64,000 nucleotides of DNA from Bacillus sp. 03113 (GCF_006546985.1 NZ_ML637008.1:180266-244265); one strand, 5' to 3'; shown: positions 1-9,911, counted from the first letter of the stretch. Numbers and translations are program-made. Notes: generated by a model from the letters alone, not told the origin.

Positions 1-167
1 AAGAAAAGCGGAATCGCCTTGATCAGCCCTGAAGAAAAATGTTCGTTTGGGTCAAAAAGTGTTTTTTACTTTTAGAGACAAAGGGTTATTTTTCACAAGG
101 GCTAGGCGATGGAGCTAGACAAAAAGAAAAGCGGAATCGCCTTGATCAGCCCTGAAGAAAAATGTTC
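1..167 (-). repeat. Dispersed Bacillus intergenic repeat, one full copy plus a truncated tandem copy
   Basis: Positions 1-120 are close to the reverse complement of the repeat at 33223-33343 (both contain AGAAAAGCGGAA, CAGCCCTGAAGAAAA, AAAAAGTGTTTTTTACTTTTA and TTTTTCACAAGGGCTAGGCG). The first 44 bases recur exactly at 124-167, so a second copy of the element begins there and is cut off. Repeats with the AGAAAAGCGGAAGCGCC end are common between genes in Bacillus. In this orientation the AGAAAAGCGG end would follow a plus-strand gene ending just left of the window, as it does after the genes at 33342 and 43909. No coding capacity. Confidence 0.85.
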
Positions 168-170
168 TAA

Positions 171-1598
<1,428 letters not shown>

Positions 1599-1713
1599 GA
1601 AGCTATCAAATTAGGATTCTTAAATATGCATAAGGATATTAATTTTCGATAGTTATTTAGATGTAATAAAAACAACGTTAGAAGATCTGCCAAGTTACAA
1701 GACAAAATTTTTA

Positions 1714-1758
1714 TTATTGGTATATTAATAGTAAGTTAAAATGAATGAAAGTCAGTCA
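1714..1758 (+). promoter_or_regulatory. Candidate promoter with TetR-type palindromic operator for the putrescine importer
   Basis: TTATTG (1714-1719), 17 bases, TAAAAT (1737-1742) form a candidate sigma-A promoter. The last T of the -10 box starts a 17-base near-palindrome TGAATGA-AAG-TCAGTCA (1742-1758). The same operator, differing at one spacer base, sits in the same place relative to a better promoter at 9912-9956. The TGAATGA-N3-TCANTCA form resembles operators of TetR-family repressors such as Bacillus subtilis FadR. No TetR gene lies in the window. The untranslated leader to the ATG at 1974 would be about 220 bases, and no translated gene is evident in it. Confidence 0.6.
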
Positions 1759-1830
1759 TCTTTGGTGTAGGAATATTTACAAAGGATCAATAAATATTCC
1801 CCCTTTCCTTATAGTCAAAGAAAAACAAAC

Positions 1831-1843
1831 TGGTCTAGATTTT
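1831..1843 (+). promoter_or_regulatory. 13-base motif shared with the gntR upstream region
   Basis: TGGTCTAGATTTT here recurs exactly at 3470-3482. The copies lie about 130 and 80 bases before the importer and regulator starts. TGGTCTAGA resembles one half of GntR-family operators of the NagR type. A common binding site is inference only; chance in AT-rich DNA is possible. Confidence 0.35.
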
Positions 1844-1973
1844 TATAAAAATCATTGTGTTTATGCTAAATCTTACATTATGATGATTGACGTTCATTCA
1901 TTATTTTTGCTTGATACTCTTCTTGGGGTTAATTTTCAAAATATTCAGTTTTATGATTAAAGGAGGAAGATAA

Positions 1974-3359
1974 ATGGAAAATGCTACATTAAAACGTTCA
2001 TTAGCATTATGGCAAATTGTATTAATGGGAATAGGTTATATGACCCCTATGGTTGTGTTCGATACATTTGGGATTGCTTCTGAGCTTACAGATGGACATG
2101 TCCCTTTAGCTTATATAATTGCGTTAGTTGGTATGCTATTAACAGCTGTTAGCTATAAAAAAATGATTCAAGTATTTCCTACAGCAGGTTCAGCATATAC
2201 ATATACACAAAAAACAATGAACGCTCATCTTGGATTTGTAGTTGGATGGTCTGCATTAATGGATTATTTATTTTTGCCAATGGTGAATGCACTAATTTTT
2301 CAAATTTATCTTCACTCTCTCTTCCCAAGCCTTCCTGAATGGATATGGGTTGTTGGATTTGTAGCTATTACAACAACGCTGAATTTACGAAGTGTGAATT
2401 TTACAGCTAACTTTAATACCTTTCTTGTTTTATTTCAAATTATCATATTAATTCTGTTTATTTCTGTTGCGATCAAAGGTCTTTTAAGCGGTGAGGGTAC
2501 TGGTACGATCTTTTCTCTTCAACTTTTTTATGAAAAAGGACTAGACATATCAAGCCTTGTTGCAGGTGCAACATTGATGTGTTTCTCCTATTTAGGCTTT
2601 GATGCAGTTGCAATGCTATCAGAAGAAACGCCAAACCCTAAAAAAACAATCCCGCGAGCCATTTTTCTAACAGCTCTAATAGGTGGAATCATGTTCACAA
2701 TAACAGCCTATTTTATTCAATCAGTTTTTCCGAGTCCATCAGATTTTAAAAATCCAGAAGCTTCCTCTCCTGAAATTGTTCTATATATGGGTGGAGTATT
2801 CTTTCAAATGGTGTTTCTTGCAGGTGGGCTTGCAGGTGTAATCGCTTCAGGAATTTCCTCTCATGCGAGCGTGTCAAGGCTTTTATACGTCATGGGGCGT
2901 GATAATATTCTTCCAAAAAAAGTATTTGGATATGTGCACTCTAATTTGAGAACCCCTGTTCTAAATATATTAATAGTAGGTTTAGTCTCATTGTCAGCCA
3001 TCTTTTTTGACTTAGGAACGGCTACTAGCTTTATCAATTTTGGTGCCTTAATCGCATTTACCTTTGTAAATTTATCTGTTATCGCTCATTTTGTTTTCCG
3101 AAAGAAAAAGTATAAAACAACAAAAGAATTTTTCAATTACATCCTTATGCCTCTCTTAGGTGCAGCAGCCATTGCGATCCTTTGGCTAAATCTTGAAAAA
3201 AATTCTTTCATAGTAGGGATAGGCTGGGCTGCGATAGGATTTGTTTATCTTCTGTATATTACAAAATTCTTTAAATTTAATCCTGGAAAAATAGAATTTA
3301 AAGAAATGGATGAGCTTGAGCCGTCAAGCCAAATTGATATAGATGTTAAATCAATATAA
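1974..3359 (+). CDS. puuP: Putrescine importer, APC-superfamily permease
   Basis: 461 residues, equal in length to E. coli PuuP and similar throughout (GYMTPMVVFDTFGIAS, GSAYTYTQK, GFVVGWSALMDYLFLPM, FSYLGFDAVAMLSEETPNP, SGISSHASVSRLLYVMGRDN, RTPVLNI, LINFGALIAFTFVN-like). About twelve membrane helices and short loops fit an amino acid/polyamine symporter at the cytoplasmic membrane. The start has AAAGGAGGAAG just upstream. Between patA and the GntR regulator, it would supply the putrescine used by PatA. Its promoter region carries a TetR-type operator and the 13-base motif shared with gntR, so it may answer to two regulators. Selectivity for putrescine over other diamines is inferred from similarity and context. 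Confidence 0.88.
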   Translation: MENATLKRSLALWQIVLMGIGYMTPMVVFDTFGIASELTDGHVPLAYIIALVGMLLTAVSYKKMIQVFPTAGSAYTYTQKTMNAHLGFVVGWSALMDYLFLPMVNALIFQIYLHSLFPSLPEWIWVVGFVAITTTLNLRSVNFTANFNTFLVLFQIIILILFISVAIKGLLSGEGTGTIFSLQLFYEKGLDISSLVAGATLMCFSYLGFDAVAMLSEETPNPKKTIPRAIFLTALIGGIMFTITAYFIQSVFPSPSDFKNPEASSPEIVLYMGGVFFQMVFLAGGLAGVIASGISSHASVSRLLYVMGRDNILPKKVFGYVHSNLRTPVLNILIVGLVSLSAIFFDLGTATSFINFGALIAFTFVNLSVIAHFVFRKKKYKTTKEFFNYILMPLLGAAAIAILWLNLEKNSFIVGIGWAAIGFVYLLYITKFFKFNPGKIEFKEMDELEPSSQIDIDVKSI

Positions 3360-3469
3360 CAGAAAATTCAAAAAACCATGTTAGGAAATGTAACAAATAT
3401 CCAGCGAATGATAAACAAACGTGGTATGATGCTTCTATCAATTAGATTTACCTCACAAAGATACAATAT

Positions 3470-3482
3470 TGGTCTAGATTTT
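3470..3482 (+). promoter_or_regulatory. 13-base motif shared with the puuP upstream region
   Basis: Second exact copy of TGGTCTAGATTTT (other copy at 1831-1843), about 80 bases before the TTG start of the GntR regulator. Possible autoregulatory site; inference. Confidence 0.35.
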
Positions 3483-3562
3483 AATAGCAGAAATTCTTTT
3501 TGTGTTAAAATCTCTACGCAATATTGTGTTTATCACCTGGATTTACAGGAGGAGGTATTTTA

Positions 3563-4249
3563 TTGCAACAATTAAAAGTACGAGAAGAAGAAATCTATCA
3601 AATTTTAAGAAAGGCAATCTTTAACACTGAGCTTTTGCCAGGAACTCAATTAATTGAAACTTCTCTTGCTGAAGCTTTTGGAGTAAGCCGTACACCTATA
3701 CGATCTGTATTACAACGTTTGAAATATGATTCCTTAATTAAGATTATTCCAAATCGAGGGGCCTTTGTATATTGTCCGGATCCAAAGGAAGCTGAACAAA
3801 TCTTTTTTGTTCGTCAAATTTTAGAACCGGAAGCAGCGGCTTTAGCCGCTATTCATGCTACTACGCTACAATTGGAGTTTATAAAAAATTGTTTAGATCA
3901 AGAACTTGAGTTTTATAATCAAAATGAACCGAAAAAGGCTCTTCCGATCATTGAACAATTTCGTATGAAAATCATTGAAGCTTCGGGTAATCCATATTTA
4001 TTTGATAGTCTTAGGAAATTAATTTCTCTAACTCACATTATTTTAACATTTTATGATGTTTCAGATGATCATTGCTTTGATGTATATAATGAACATGTTT
4101 TATTATATGAAGCTATTAGCGCAAAAAATTCAAAAGAAGCGAAAAAGCTTGCTCATCAGCATATACCAATGATCATAAAGGATATCGATTTTTCGAAGAA
4201 ATTTACTTCTTCACTTTCTATCAACCAAATTATAGAGAAATACACTTAA
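3563..4249 (+). CDS. GntR-family regulator, FadR/FCD subfamily
   Basis: 228 residues from a TTG start, chosen because AGGAGGAGG lies directly upstream; an in-frame ATG at 3524 has no such site. An N-terminal winged helix-turn-helix (about residues 5-70, with SLAEAFGVSRTPIRSVLQRL) is followed by an all-helical FCD ligand domain (about 80-215). FCD regulators sense small carboxylates or amino acids. The gene sits between the putrescine importer and GABA aminotransferase genes. Two perfect ATTGTATACAAT palindromes, typical of this subfamily, flank its terminator and precede gabT. It is therefore the likely local regulator of GABA/putrescine use. The ligand and the sign of regulation cannot be read from sequence. 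Confidence 0.85.
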   Translation: MQQLKVREEEIYQILRKAIFNTELLPGTQLIETSLAEAFGVSRTPIRSVLQRLKYDSLIKIIPNRGAFVYCPDPKEAEQIFFVRQILEPEAAALAAIHATTLQLEFIKNCLDQELEFYNQNEPKKALPIIEQFRMKIIEASGNPYLFDSLRKLISLTHIILTFYDVSDDHCFDVYNEHVLLYEAISAKNSKEAKKLAHQHIPMIIKDIDFSKKFTSSLSINQIIEKYT

Positions 4250-4261
4250 TTTTCGGGCGCT

Positions 4262-4273
4262 ATTGTATACAAT
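4262..4273. promoter_or_regulatory. Palindromic GntR-type operator, copy 1
   Basis: ATTGTATACAAT, a perfect 12-base palindrome 12 bases after the gntR stop, followed by AATTGTAC. It is identical to the copy at 4355-4366. TNGTNNNACNA-like palindromes are the usual targets of FadR-subfamily regulators. Confidence 0.65.
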
Positions 4274-4285
4274 AATTGTACTCAA

Positions 4286-4347
4286 AGAGGTTCGTTCTAT
4301 ATCCATTTAAATAATCCAGAAAAACTCAAGAAAGAACCTCTCTTTTT
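4286..4347 (+). terminator. Terminator of the GntR regulator gene
   Basis: AGAGGTTCGTTCT (4286-4298) pairs with AGAAAGAACCTCT (4329-4341) with one mismatch and a long loop, followed by CTTTTT. It separates gntR from gabT. Confidence 0.7.
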
Positions 4348-4354
4348 AAAATAA

Positions 4355-4366
4355 ATTGTATACAAT
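4355..4366. promoter_or_regulatory. Palindromic GntR-type operator, copy 2, before gabT
   Basis: A second perfect ATTGTATACAAT, followed by TTTTTGTAC and 27 bases before the gabT ATG. So close to the start, a bound regulator would cover the start of the transcript or the RNA polymerase site. No convincing -35/-10 pair could be fixed here. Confidence 0.7.
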
Positions 4367-4392
4367 TTTTGTACACTAAAGGAGGATTCAAA

Positions 4393-5742
4393 ATGTCATT
4401 TATTCAAATGAAAACAGCGATACCAGGACCTAAGTCAAAGGAATTATTAAAACGAAAAGAGGCAGTTGTCCCTCGAGGACCGTTTAATACAGTTTTGTCC
4501 TTTGCAGAGCAAGGTGAAGGAGCTTTGTTAACAGATATTGATGGCAATACTTTTCTAGATTTTGCTGGGGCGATTGGTACTCTTAATGTGGGACATCGTC
4601 CTGCTAAAGTCGTAGAAGCATTAAAAAACCAGTTAGATAAGTATATACATACTTGTTTTAATGTCATGATGTATGAACCTTATGTACAGTTAGCAGAGGA
4701 GTTAGTTCGAATTACCCCTGGTGATCACGCTAAGAAAGCTTTTTTTGCAAATAGCGGTGCTGAAGCAGTTGAAAATGCTATTAAAATTGCGCGGAAATAT
4801 ACTGGAAAAAAAGGAATTATTTCCTTTGAACGAGGTTATCATGGCCGTACACTATTAACCTTGTCGCTAACAAGTAAGGTAAAACCTTATAAATACGAAT
4901 TTGGTCCTTTTGCACCTGAAACTTATAAAATCGGCCATCCTTATTACTATCGTAAGCCAGAAGGTATGACAAATGAGCAACTCGATCAGGAAATGCTGCA
5001 AAGATTAGAAACCTTCTTTATTTCTGAAGCTCCCGTTGAGGAAATCGCTGCTCTGATTATTGAGCCTGTTCAAGGAGAAGGAGGATTTATTGTTCCATCA
5101 GCAGCTTTTATGCAAGGGCTAAAGAAAATTTGTGAAAAATACGGAATTTTGTTTATTGCAGATGAAATTCAATCAGGATTTGCTCGTACTGGATCGATGT
5201 TTGCAATTGAACAGTTCGGTGTTGTGCCTGATTTAATTACGATATCTAAATCCCTTGGTGCGGGGCTTCCTATTTCTGCAGTTGTTGGCCGTTCAGAGAT
5301 TATGGATGCTCCGAATCCAGGTGAGATTGGGGGTACATATGGTGGAAGTCCGCTCGGCTGTGTAGCTGCTCTTGAAGTAATAAAAATTATTGAGGAAGAA
5401 AAGTTAAATGAACGATCTCAAAAAATTGGGCAGCTTTTAACGAAACGTTTTCTTTCATGGAAAGAAAAATATCCAGAAATCGGCGATGTCCGCGGTTTAG
5501 GTTCAATGGTGGCGATTGAGTTTGTTAAGGATCCTGTAACAAAAGAGCCGAATAAAGAGATTGTTAGTCAAATCATTAGTGCTGCTCAGCAAAAAGGATT
5601 GATTCTTTTAAATGCTGGTATTTATGGAAACTGTGTTCGTATACTAGTACCAATTGTGATTACAGATGAGCAGCTCGAAGAAGGATTGAGCGTACTTGAG
5701 AATGTAGTTGATGAGTTACTAGGTAAACAAATTACTGTTTAA
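4393..5742 (+). CDS. gabT: 4-aminobutyrate aminotransferase (class III, PLP-dependent)
   Basis: 449 residues from the ATG that follows AAAGGAGGATTC; an upstream in-frame ATG at 4369 would overlap this ribosome binding site. Class III fold motifs are present: FLDFAGAIGTLNVGHRP, FFANSGAEAVENAIKIARK, YHGRTLLTLSLTSK, ALIIEPVQGEGGF, FIADEIQSGFARTG and the PLP lysine in TISKSLGAGLP. It converts GABA and 2-oxoglutarate to succinate semialdehyde and glutamate. With PatA upstream and an aldehyde dehydrogenase downstream it forms the second half of putrescine breakdown. A two-copy palindromic operator lies in front. The amino donor could also be a related omega-amino acid such as 5-aminovalerate. Confidence 0.88.
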   Translation: MSFIQMKTAIPGPKSKELLKRKEAVVPRGPFNTVLSFAEQGEGALLTDIDGNTFLDFAGAIGTLNVGHRPAKVVEALKNQLDKYIHTCFNVMMYEPYVQLAEELVRITPGDHAKKAFFANSGAEAVENAIKIARKYTGKKGIISFERGYHGRTLLTLSLTSKVKPYKYEFGPFAPETYKIGHPYYYRKPEGMTNEQLDQEMLQRLETFFISEAPVEEIAALIIEPVQGEGGFIVPSAAFMQGLKKICEKYGILFIADEIQSGFARTGSMFAIEQFGVVPDLITISKSLGAGLPISAVVGRSEIMDAPNPGEIGGTYGGSPLGCVAALEVIKIIEEEKLNERSQKIGQLLTKRFLSWKEKYPEIGDVRGLGSMVAIEFVKDPVTKEPNKEIVSQIISAAQQKGLILLNAGIYGNCVRILVPIVITDEQLEEGLSVLENVVDELLGKQITV

Positions 5743-5853
5743 ATCGTAAACTAGTCTGATTTTTTTAGATTCATATTTACTATATGGGGATAAGAGTCGC
5801 TATATTTTGTAAATAAATAGGAGGTAATTCATTAACTATTAGGGGGAATTTAT

Positions 5854-6711
5854 ATGAAAAAGCAGTTTCATCTATTATTATTTGCAATGATTCTTTCAAT
5901 TATTTTAGCAGGTTGTGGAACCTCAAAAGAAAAAACTTCTTCAAATGGGAGCAATAATTCTTCTCAAGCCAGTAATACTTTAGAGGAAGCAAAGAAAAAA
6001 GGAGTATTAGTCGTTGGCTCATCAAATGATGCACCTTTTGCATTTATTGATAAAGATACAAAAGAATTCAGTGGCATTGATGCAGAAATTATTACAGAAA
6101 TCGCTAAACGCCTTGGTATTCCAAAGGTTGAAATGAAGGAAGTAAAATTCGAGAATTTATTGCTTGAATTAAATAATAAAAACATTGATATGGTAACAGA
6201 TGCAATGTATATAAAACCTGAACGCGAGAAAATTGCTAACTTTACAAACATCTGGTACACAGAAGGGGAAGCTCTTGTCGTTTCGAAGAATTCTTCTATT
6301 AAAGGGATTGATGATTTAAAAGATAAAGTTGTTGGTGGTCAAAAAGGTACAGCTTTTCTAGAATTTGCACAAAAGCTGCAAAAAGAAGGGAAAATCAAAG
6401 AGGTTACAGTCTTTGGTTCTCAGGCTGAACTATTATTAGCGGTAAATACAAACAAGATTGATGCTTGTATTACGGATAGTGCAGTTGCAGGTTACAGTAT
6501 TACAAAAGATCAATCCTTAAACTTAAAATTAGTTTCTCCTTATAAAGCAGAAGCCGCTGGAAATATTGGAGCTGCAGTAAGAAAAAATGACACAGAGCTT
6601 TTAGAGGCGGTAAACAAAGAATTAGATAAATTAAAAGAAGAAGGCTTTATCTTAGAAGTTCTTAAAAAGTATGGCCTAAACGAAGATAATTTTGTTTCTG
6701 CAGGAAAATAA
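5854..6711 (+). CDS. Amino acid ABC importer, substrate-binding lipoprotein (family 3)
   Basis: 285 residues. A lipoprotein signal with lipobox LAGC (cysteine at residue 21) is followed by a low-complexity Ser/Asn linker and a bacterial solute-binding family 3 domain (about 48-275: GVLVVGSSNDAPFAFID, SGIDAEIITEIAKRLG, DMVTDAMYIKPEREKIANFT). Start ATG follows TAGGGGGAA. First gene of a binding protein-permease-ATPase set of the polar amino acid transport family, ending in an aldehyde dehydrogenase gene. The location suggests GABA or a related amino acid as substrate. Putrescine is less likely, since polyamine binding proteins belong to another family. Confidence 0.85.
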   Translation: MKKQFHLLLFAMILSIILAGCGTSKEKTSSNGSNNSSQASNTLEEAKKKGVLVVGSSNDAPFAFIDKDTKEFSGIDAEIITEIAKRLGIPKVEMKEVKFENLLLELNNKNIDMVTDAMYIKPEREKIANFTNIWYTEGEALVVSKNSSIKGIDDLKDKVVGGQKGTAFLEFAQKLQKEGKIKEVTVFGSQAELLLAVNTNKIDACITDSAVAGYSITKDQSLNLKLVSPYKAEAAGNIGAAVRKNDTELLEAVNKELDKLKEEGFILEVLKKYGLNEDNFVSAGK

Positions 6712-6716
6712 GGGAG

Positions 6717-6744
6717 AGAAAGGGGAGGATATCCTTCCCTTTCT
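6717..6744 (+). other. Intercistronic hairpin between binding protein and permease genes
   Basis: AGAAAGGGGAGGAT pairs with ATCCTTCCCTTTCT almost perfectly, centred on GGATATCC, with no run of T after it. It starts 5 bases after the binding-protein stop. Such hairpins protect or partly attenuate the upstream message so that binding protein exceeds permease. Confidence 0.6.
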
Positions 6745-6765
6745 TCTATATAAAGAGGTGATGGT

Positions 6766-7473
6766 ATGAATGTGATAGAGAATTTAGATTTTGCAACAGC
6801 TTTTCGTGATCTTAGTTCTGTTTTATGGGAAGGACTTTGGATTGTTCTAGGTGCAACGTTATCTGGTTTTGCTTTGGCTCTTCTATTAGGAACATTAATT
6901 GCACTAGGAAGAATTTCGAAAATAAAAGTCTTAAATGGTTTTCTTGTGATACTAATAGAAATTATTCGTGGTACTCCTTTACTTGTTCAATTGGTGTATA
7001 TGTACTATGTGGTTCCTTTACTGATTACAATAATAGGTCAAATCTGGAGCCCGGAATTTCAATTTAATCTTAGTCCGTTTATAGCGGGTACGATTGGATT
7101 AGGCGTAAACTATGGGTGTTATTTATCCGAGGTTATTCGTTCGGCCATTATTTCCGTAGATAAGGGACAAACAGAAGCAGCTTTGGCTCTAGGGTATACT
7201 AATCGCCAAGCCATGTGGTCTATTGTCATTCCACAAGCTTCCCGAATTGCTCTTCCAACCTTAGGAAACTATGTGATTATGATGATTAAAGATACCTCTC
7301 TCCTAGCTTTTATAACTGTAAATGAATTATTGCTTCGTACTCAAGCTTATGCCTCTCAAACATTTTTAACGATTGAATCCTATACGATTTTAGCTGTAGC
7401 TTATCTTATCTTAAGCTTACCTTTATCACAGCTAGTTCGGATAATGGAGAGGAGATTGATGCGTCATGTGTAA
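6766..7473 (+). CDS. Amino acid ABC importer, permease
   Basis: 235 residues with about five membrane helices. A HisM/GlnP-type permease domain carries the ATPase-contacting loop [22 protein letters not shown] (EAA loop, around residues 140-160) and the RGTPLLVQL motif near residue 66. ATG follows AAAGAGGTGATGGT. Its end overlaps the ATPase gene by 8 bases, indicating translational coupling. It forms the membrane channel, probably as a homodimer because only one permease gene is present. Confidence 0.87.
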   Translation: MNVIENLDFATAFRDLSSVLWEGLWIVLGATLSGFALALLLGTLIALGRISKIKVLNGFLVILIEIIRGTPLLVQLVYMYYVVPLLITIIGQIWSPEFQFNLSPFIAGTIGLGVNYGCYLSEVIRSAIISVDKGQTEAALALGYTNRQAMWSIVIPQASRIALPTLGNYVIMMIKDTSLLAFITVNELLLRTQAYASQTFLTIESYTILAVAYLILSLPLSQLVRIMERRLMRHV

Positions 7474-8218
7474 ACCAATGATTGAAGTAGAGCAGCTTCA
7501 TAAGTCATTTGGATCTAATGAAATTTTAAAGGGAATTGATTTAAAGATTACACAAGGAGAGAAGGTGGTTATCATTGGTCCTTCGGGATCTGGAAAATCC
7601 ACACTTCTACGCTGCCTTAATTACTTGGAAATCCCGACATCTGGAACAGTAAAAATAGAAGGACATTATTTTGAAGAACCGAAAAAGAAATTTAATGAAA
7701 AGCATGTAGCTTCTCTTCGAACTGAAATCGGTATGGTATTTCAGCGTTTTAATTTATTTCCTACGATGACAGCACTCGAAAATGTCATGGCAGCCCAAAT
7801 CAAAATTCGAAACAAGTCAAAAGAAGCAGCTAGAGAAACGGCAGAAAAATATTTAAGAAAAGTAGGACTGGAAGACAGGGTTAATCATTATCCAAGCCAG
7901 CTCTCTGGTGGACAGCAGCAAAGGGTAGCGATAGCTCGCGCACTTGCAATGGAGCCCAAAGTCATGTTATTTGATGAAGCTACATCTGCATTAGACCCTG
8001 AATTAGTCGGGGAAGTTTTGAATGTTATTCGTGACCTTGCAAAGGAAGGAATGACTATGGTTTTAGTTACCCATGAGATGAAGTTTGCCGAAGAAGTTGG
8101 TGACCGTATTATTTTTATGGATGGCGGAGTCATTGTCGAAGAGGGTCATCCGAAGGGATTTTTCCACAATCCTCAGCATGAACGGACTAAATCATTTATA
8201 AAGAAGGTTGAACATTAG
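7466..8218 (+). CDS. Amino acid ABC importer, ATP-binding subunit (GlnQ type)
   Basis: 250 residues with a complete nucleotide-binding domain: Walker [11 protein letters not shown]-loop [13 protein letters not shown], signature [16 protein letters not shown], Walker [12 protein letters not shown] and switch histidine in VLVTHEM. Walker B is followed by A where P is usual (DEATSALD rather than DEPTSALD), which is tolerated in many exporters and some importers. The gene overlaps the permease by 8 bases. An alternative start is the ATG at 7478. It drives import with the preceding binding protein and permease. Confidence 0.9.
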   Translation: MCKPMIEVEQLHKSFGSNEILKGIDLKITQGEKVVIIGPSGSGKSTLLRCLNYLEIPTSGTVKIEGHYFEEPKKKFNEKHVASLRTEIGMVFQRFNLFPTMTALENVMAAQIKIRNKSKEAARETAEKYLRKVGLEDRVNHYPSQLSGGQQQRVAIARALAMEPKVMLFDEATSALDPELVGEVLNVIRDLAKEGMTMVLVTHEMKFAEEVGDRIIFMDGGVIVEEGHPKGFFHNPQHERTKSFIKKVEH

Positions 8219-8228
8219 GAGGAAAGAA

Positions 8229-9662
8229 ATGCTACATATTGGATCGTATATTAATGGAAAAGAATTAAAAGGAGATGAACGGATACAGCACGAAGTTCGC
8301 AGCCCATACAATGGCGAGCTAGTAGGAATCGTTGATTTTTCTACTTTAGAAGATTTGGAGAGTGCTGTTCAATCTGCTCAACATACGTTTGAGCAAACGA
8401 TGAAAAAAATGCCGGCACATCAACGGTCGGATATTCTGCGCAAGTCTGCCGATTTACTTGAAGCACAAGCTGAGGAATTCGCCCAATTGCTTAGTCAAGA
8501 AGCAGGGAAGCCGATTCGGGATGCGAGAGGAGAAGTGGCTCGTGCTGTGATGGTATTGCGTTTTGCTTCTGAAGAAGCAAAACGCAACGATGGAGAGCTT
8601 ATTAAAATGGATTCAGCTGTTGGTGGGGAAGGCCGATTTGGATTAGCAAAACGAGTTCCAGTAGGGGTAGTGGCGGCGATTACACCATTTAACTTTCCTC
8701 TAAATCTAGTCCTGCATAAACTTGGTCCGGCAATCGCTGCTGGTTGTACAGTGGTCTTGAAGCCAGCGGAGAAAACACCGCTTTCAGCGATGAAATTAGT
8801 ACAATTAATGACAGAAGCTGGCCTTCCAGAAGGAGCGGTTAATGTTATAAATGGATTAGGTACAGAGCTTGTACCACCTTTAGTTACACATCCTCATGTC
8901 AAAAATGTAACATTTACAGGAAGTGGTCCTGTTGGCTTTAAGATTAAAGAAATGGCTGGCAATCGAAAGGTCACTTTAGAGCTAGGATCGAATTCTCCTA
9001 ACATTATTTTTCCTGATGCTGATTTAGAAGCTGCAGTAAATGGAGTGGTAAAGGGCGGGTTTGCATTCGCAGGGCAAGCGTGTATTTCTGTTCAACGCAT
9101 TTATGTTCATAAAGTTGTATATCAATTGTTTATTGATTCACTAATACCAAAGATTAAAGCATTGAAATTAGGAGATCCTTCCCTGGAATCTACCGATATT
9201 GGTCCATTAATTACAGAAGAAGCAGCAATACGAGCGGAAGCATGGATTAATGAAGCAGTGGCAAATGGAGCTCAGGTTTTAATAGGCGGTCATCGTCAAA
9301 ACGCTATCCTTCAGCCAACTGTGTTAGCAAATGTAAGCTATTCAATGAAGGTTGTATGTCAAGAGGTGTTTGCCCCAATTGTATCGATTATTCCTTTTGA
9401 AACAGAAGAAGAGGTGATAGCTGCGGCAAATGATTCAGATTATGGTTTGCAGGCAGGTGTATTTACTTCTGATATCCAACGTGCTTTCCGACTATTTGAC
9501 TCATTGGAGACAGGCGGAGTTTGGATAAACGAAGTTTCGACAGTCCGCCAAGATAATTATCCATATGGCGGGGTTAAGTTAAGTGGTAACGGACTAGAAG
9601 GAGTACCGTATGCAATTGAAGAAATGACGAAACTAAAATTCCTTGGAATCAAATTAAATTAA
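8229..9662 (+). CDS. NAD(P)-dependent aldehyde dehydrogenase, probable aminobutyraldehyde/succinate semialdehyde dehydrogenase
   Basis: 477 residues from the ATG after AGGAGGAAAGA; an in-frame upstream ATG at 8208 lies inside the ATPase gene. The aldehyde dehydrogenase fold is complete: ITPFNFPLNLVLHKLGPAIA, VLKPAEKTPLSA, FTGSGPVG, general-base glutamate in LELGSNSPNI, catalytic cysteine in GQACISVQR and VCQEVFAPIV. The GQACISVQR form is typical of the lactaldehyde/glyceraldehyde-phosphate-type branch. This is the last gene of the ABC operon in the putrescine island and is followed by a terminator. The pathway needs two oxidations (4-aminobutanal to GABA, and succinate semialdehyde to succinate). 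Only this one dehydrogenase is present, so it does either or both. The precise substrate is not settled. Confidence 0.8.
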   Translation: MLHIGSYINGKELKGDERIQHEVRSPYNGELVGIVDFSTLEDLESAVQSAQHTFEQTMKKMPAHQRSDILRKSADLLEAQAEEFAQLLSQEAGKPIRDARGEVARAVMVLRFASEEAKRNDGELIKMDSAVGGEGRFGLAKRVPVGVVAAITPFNFPLNLVLHKLGPAIAAGCTVVLKPAEKTPLSAMKLVQLMTEAGLPEGAVNVINGLGTELVPPLVTHPHVKNVTFTGSGPVGFKIKEMAGNRKVTLELGSNSPNIIFPDADLEAAVNGVVKGGFAFAGQACISVQRIYVHKVVYQLFIDSLIPKIKALKLGDPSLESTDIGPLITEEAAIRAEAWINEAVANGAQVLIGGHRQNAILQPTVLANVSYSMKVVCQEVFAPIVSIIPFETEEEVIAAANDSDYGLQAGVFTSDIQRAFRLFDSLETGGVWINEVSTVRQDNYPYGGVKLSGNGLEGVPYAIEEMTKLKFLGIKLN

Positions 9663-9666
9663 TGAC

Positions 9667-9701
9667 AAAAACTCAGAACGGCGTAATCGTTCTGGGTTTT
9701 T
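9667..9701 (+). terminator. Terminator after the aldehyde dehydrogenase
   Basis: AAAACTCAGAACG pairs with CGTTCTGGGTTTT around a GCGTAAT loop, followed by a T-rich end. It ends the operon that starts at 5854. Confidence 0.88.
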
Positions 9702-9711
9702 CAGTATTTAT

Positions 9712-9867
9712 CCCGCATTAACGGGCAGTAAGACCTCCACCTCAAGGTTATAAGTTAAAACGAGAAATCCTAGGGTGGAGGATAACTGCCCGTAAAAGCC
9801 CGATTGGTTCAACTAACCATCAGTGGGGGATGAAGTAAAACCCCCACTGATGGAAGTTTTACTTTAT
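9712..9867 (+). mobile_element. Non-autonomous IS200/IS605-like element with subterminal hairpins, copy 1
   Basis: About 156 bases. Hairpin 1 is ACGGGCAGT (9721-9729) with ACTGCCCGT (9785-9793), with an inner CCTCCACC/GGTGGAGG stem. Hairpin 2 is CCATCAGTGGGGG (9817-9829) with CCCCCACTGATGG (9841-9853). TTTAT precedes the left end (9707-9711) and TTTAT ends the right side (9863-9867). Subterminal hairpins, no terminal inverted repeats and a target-like pentamer at both sides are the pattern of IS200/IS605 derivatives. Copies 2 and 3 lie at 43724-43850 and 45793-45918. No transposase. Confidence 0.6.
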
Positions 9868-9905
9868 AAAGGCTATGTTAAATAACTTAGATGATTTTTG
9901 AATCA
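9868..9905 (-). repeat. Solitary end of the hairpin-rich element found between artP and artQ
   Basis: AGGCTATGTTAAATAACT followed by TGATTTTTGAATCA matches the reverse complement of the right end of the element at 57885-58065. Only about 38 bases remain, placed directly between copy 1 of the IS200/IS605-like element and the promoter at 9912. Confidence 0.6.
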
Positions 9906-9911
9906 ATAGAA

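Noticed and set aside
1745-1960. 71-codon open frame before puuP
   Set aside because: It begins inside the palindromic operator, has no ribosome binding site and no recognisable protein features. It is better read as untranslated leader.
3378-3575. 65-codon open frame between puuP and gntR
   Set aside because: It overlaps the control region and the real gntR start (TTG at 3563 with a strong ribosome binding site).
5854-8218. ABC importer as a polyamine (Pot-type) transporter
   Set aside because: The binding protein is family 3 and the permease/ATPase are of the polar amino acid type, unlike PotABCD. Context alone does not justify the call.
9712-9867. Complete insertion sequence
   Set aside because: Too short (about 156 bases) and without any transposase or tnpB reading frame.
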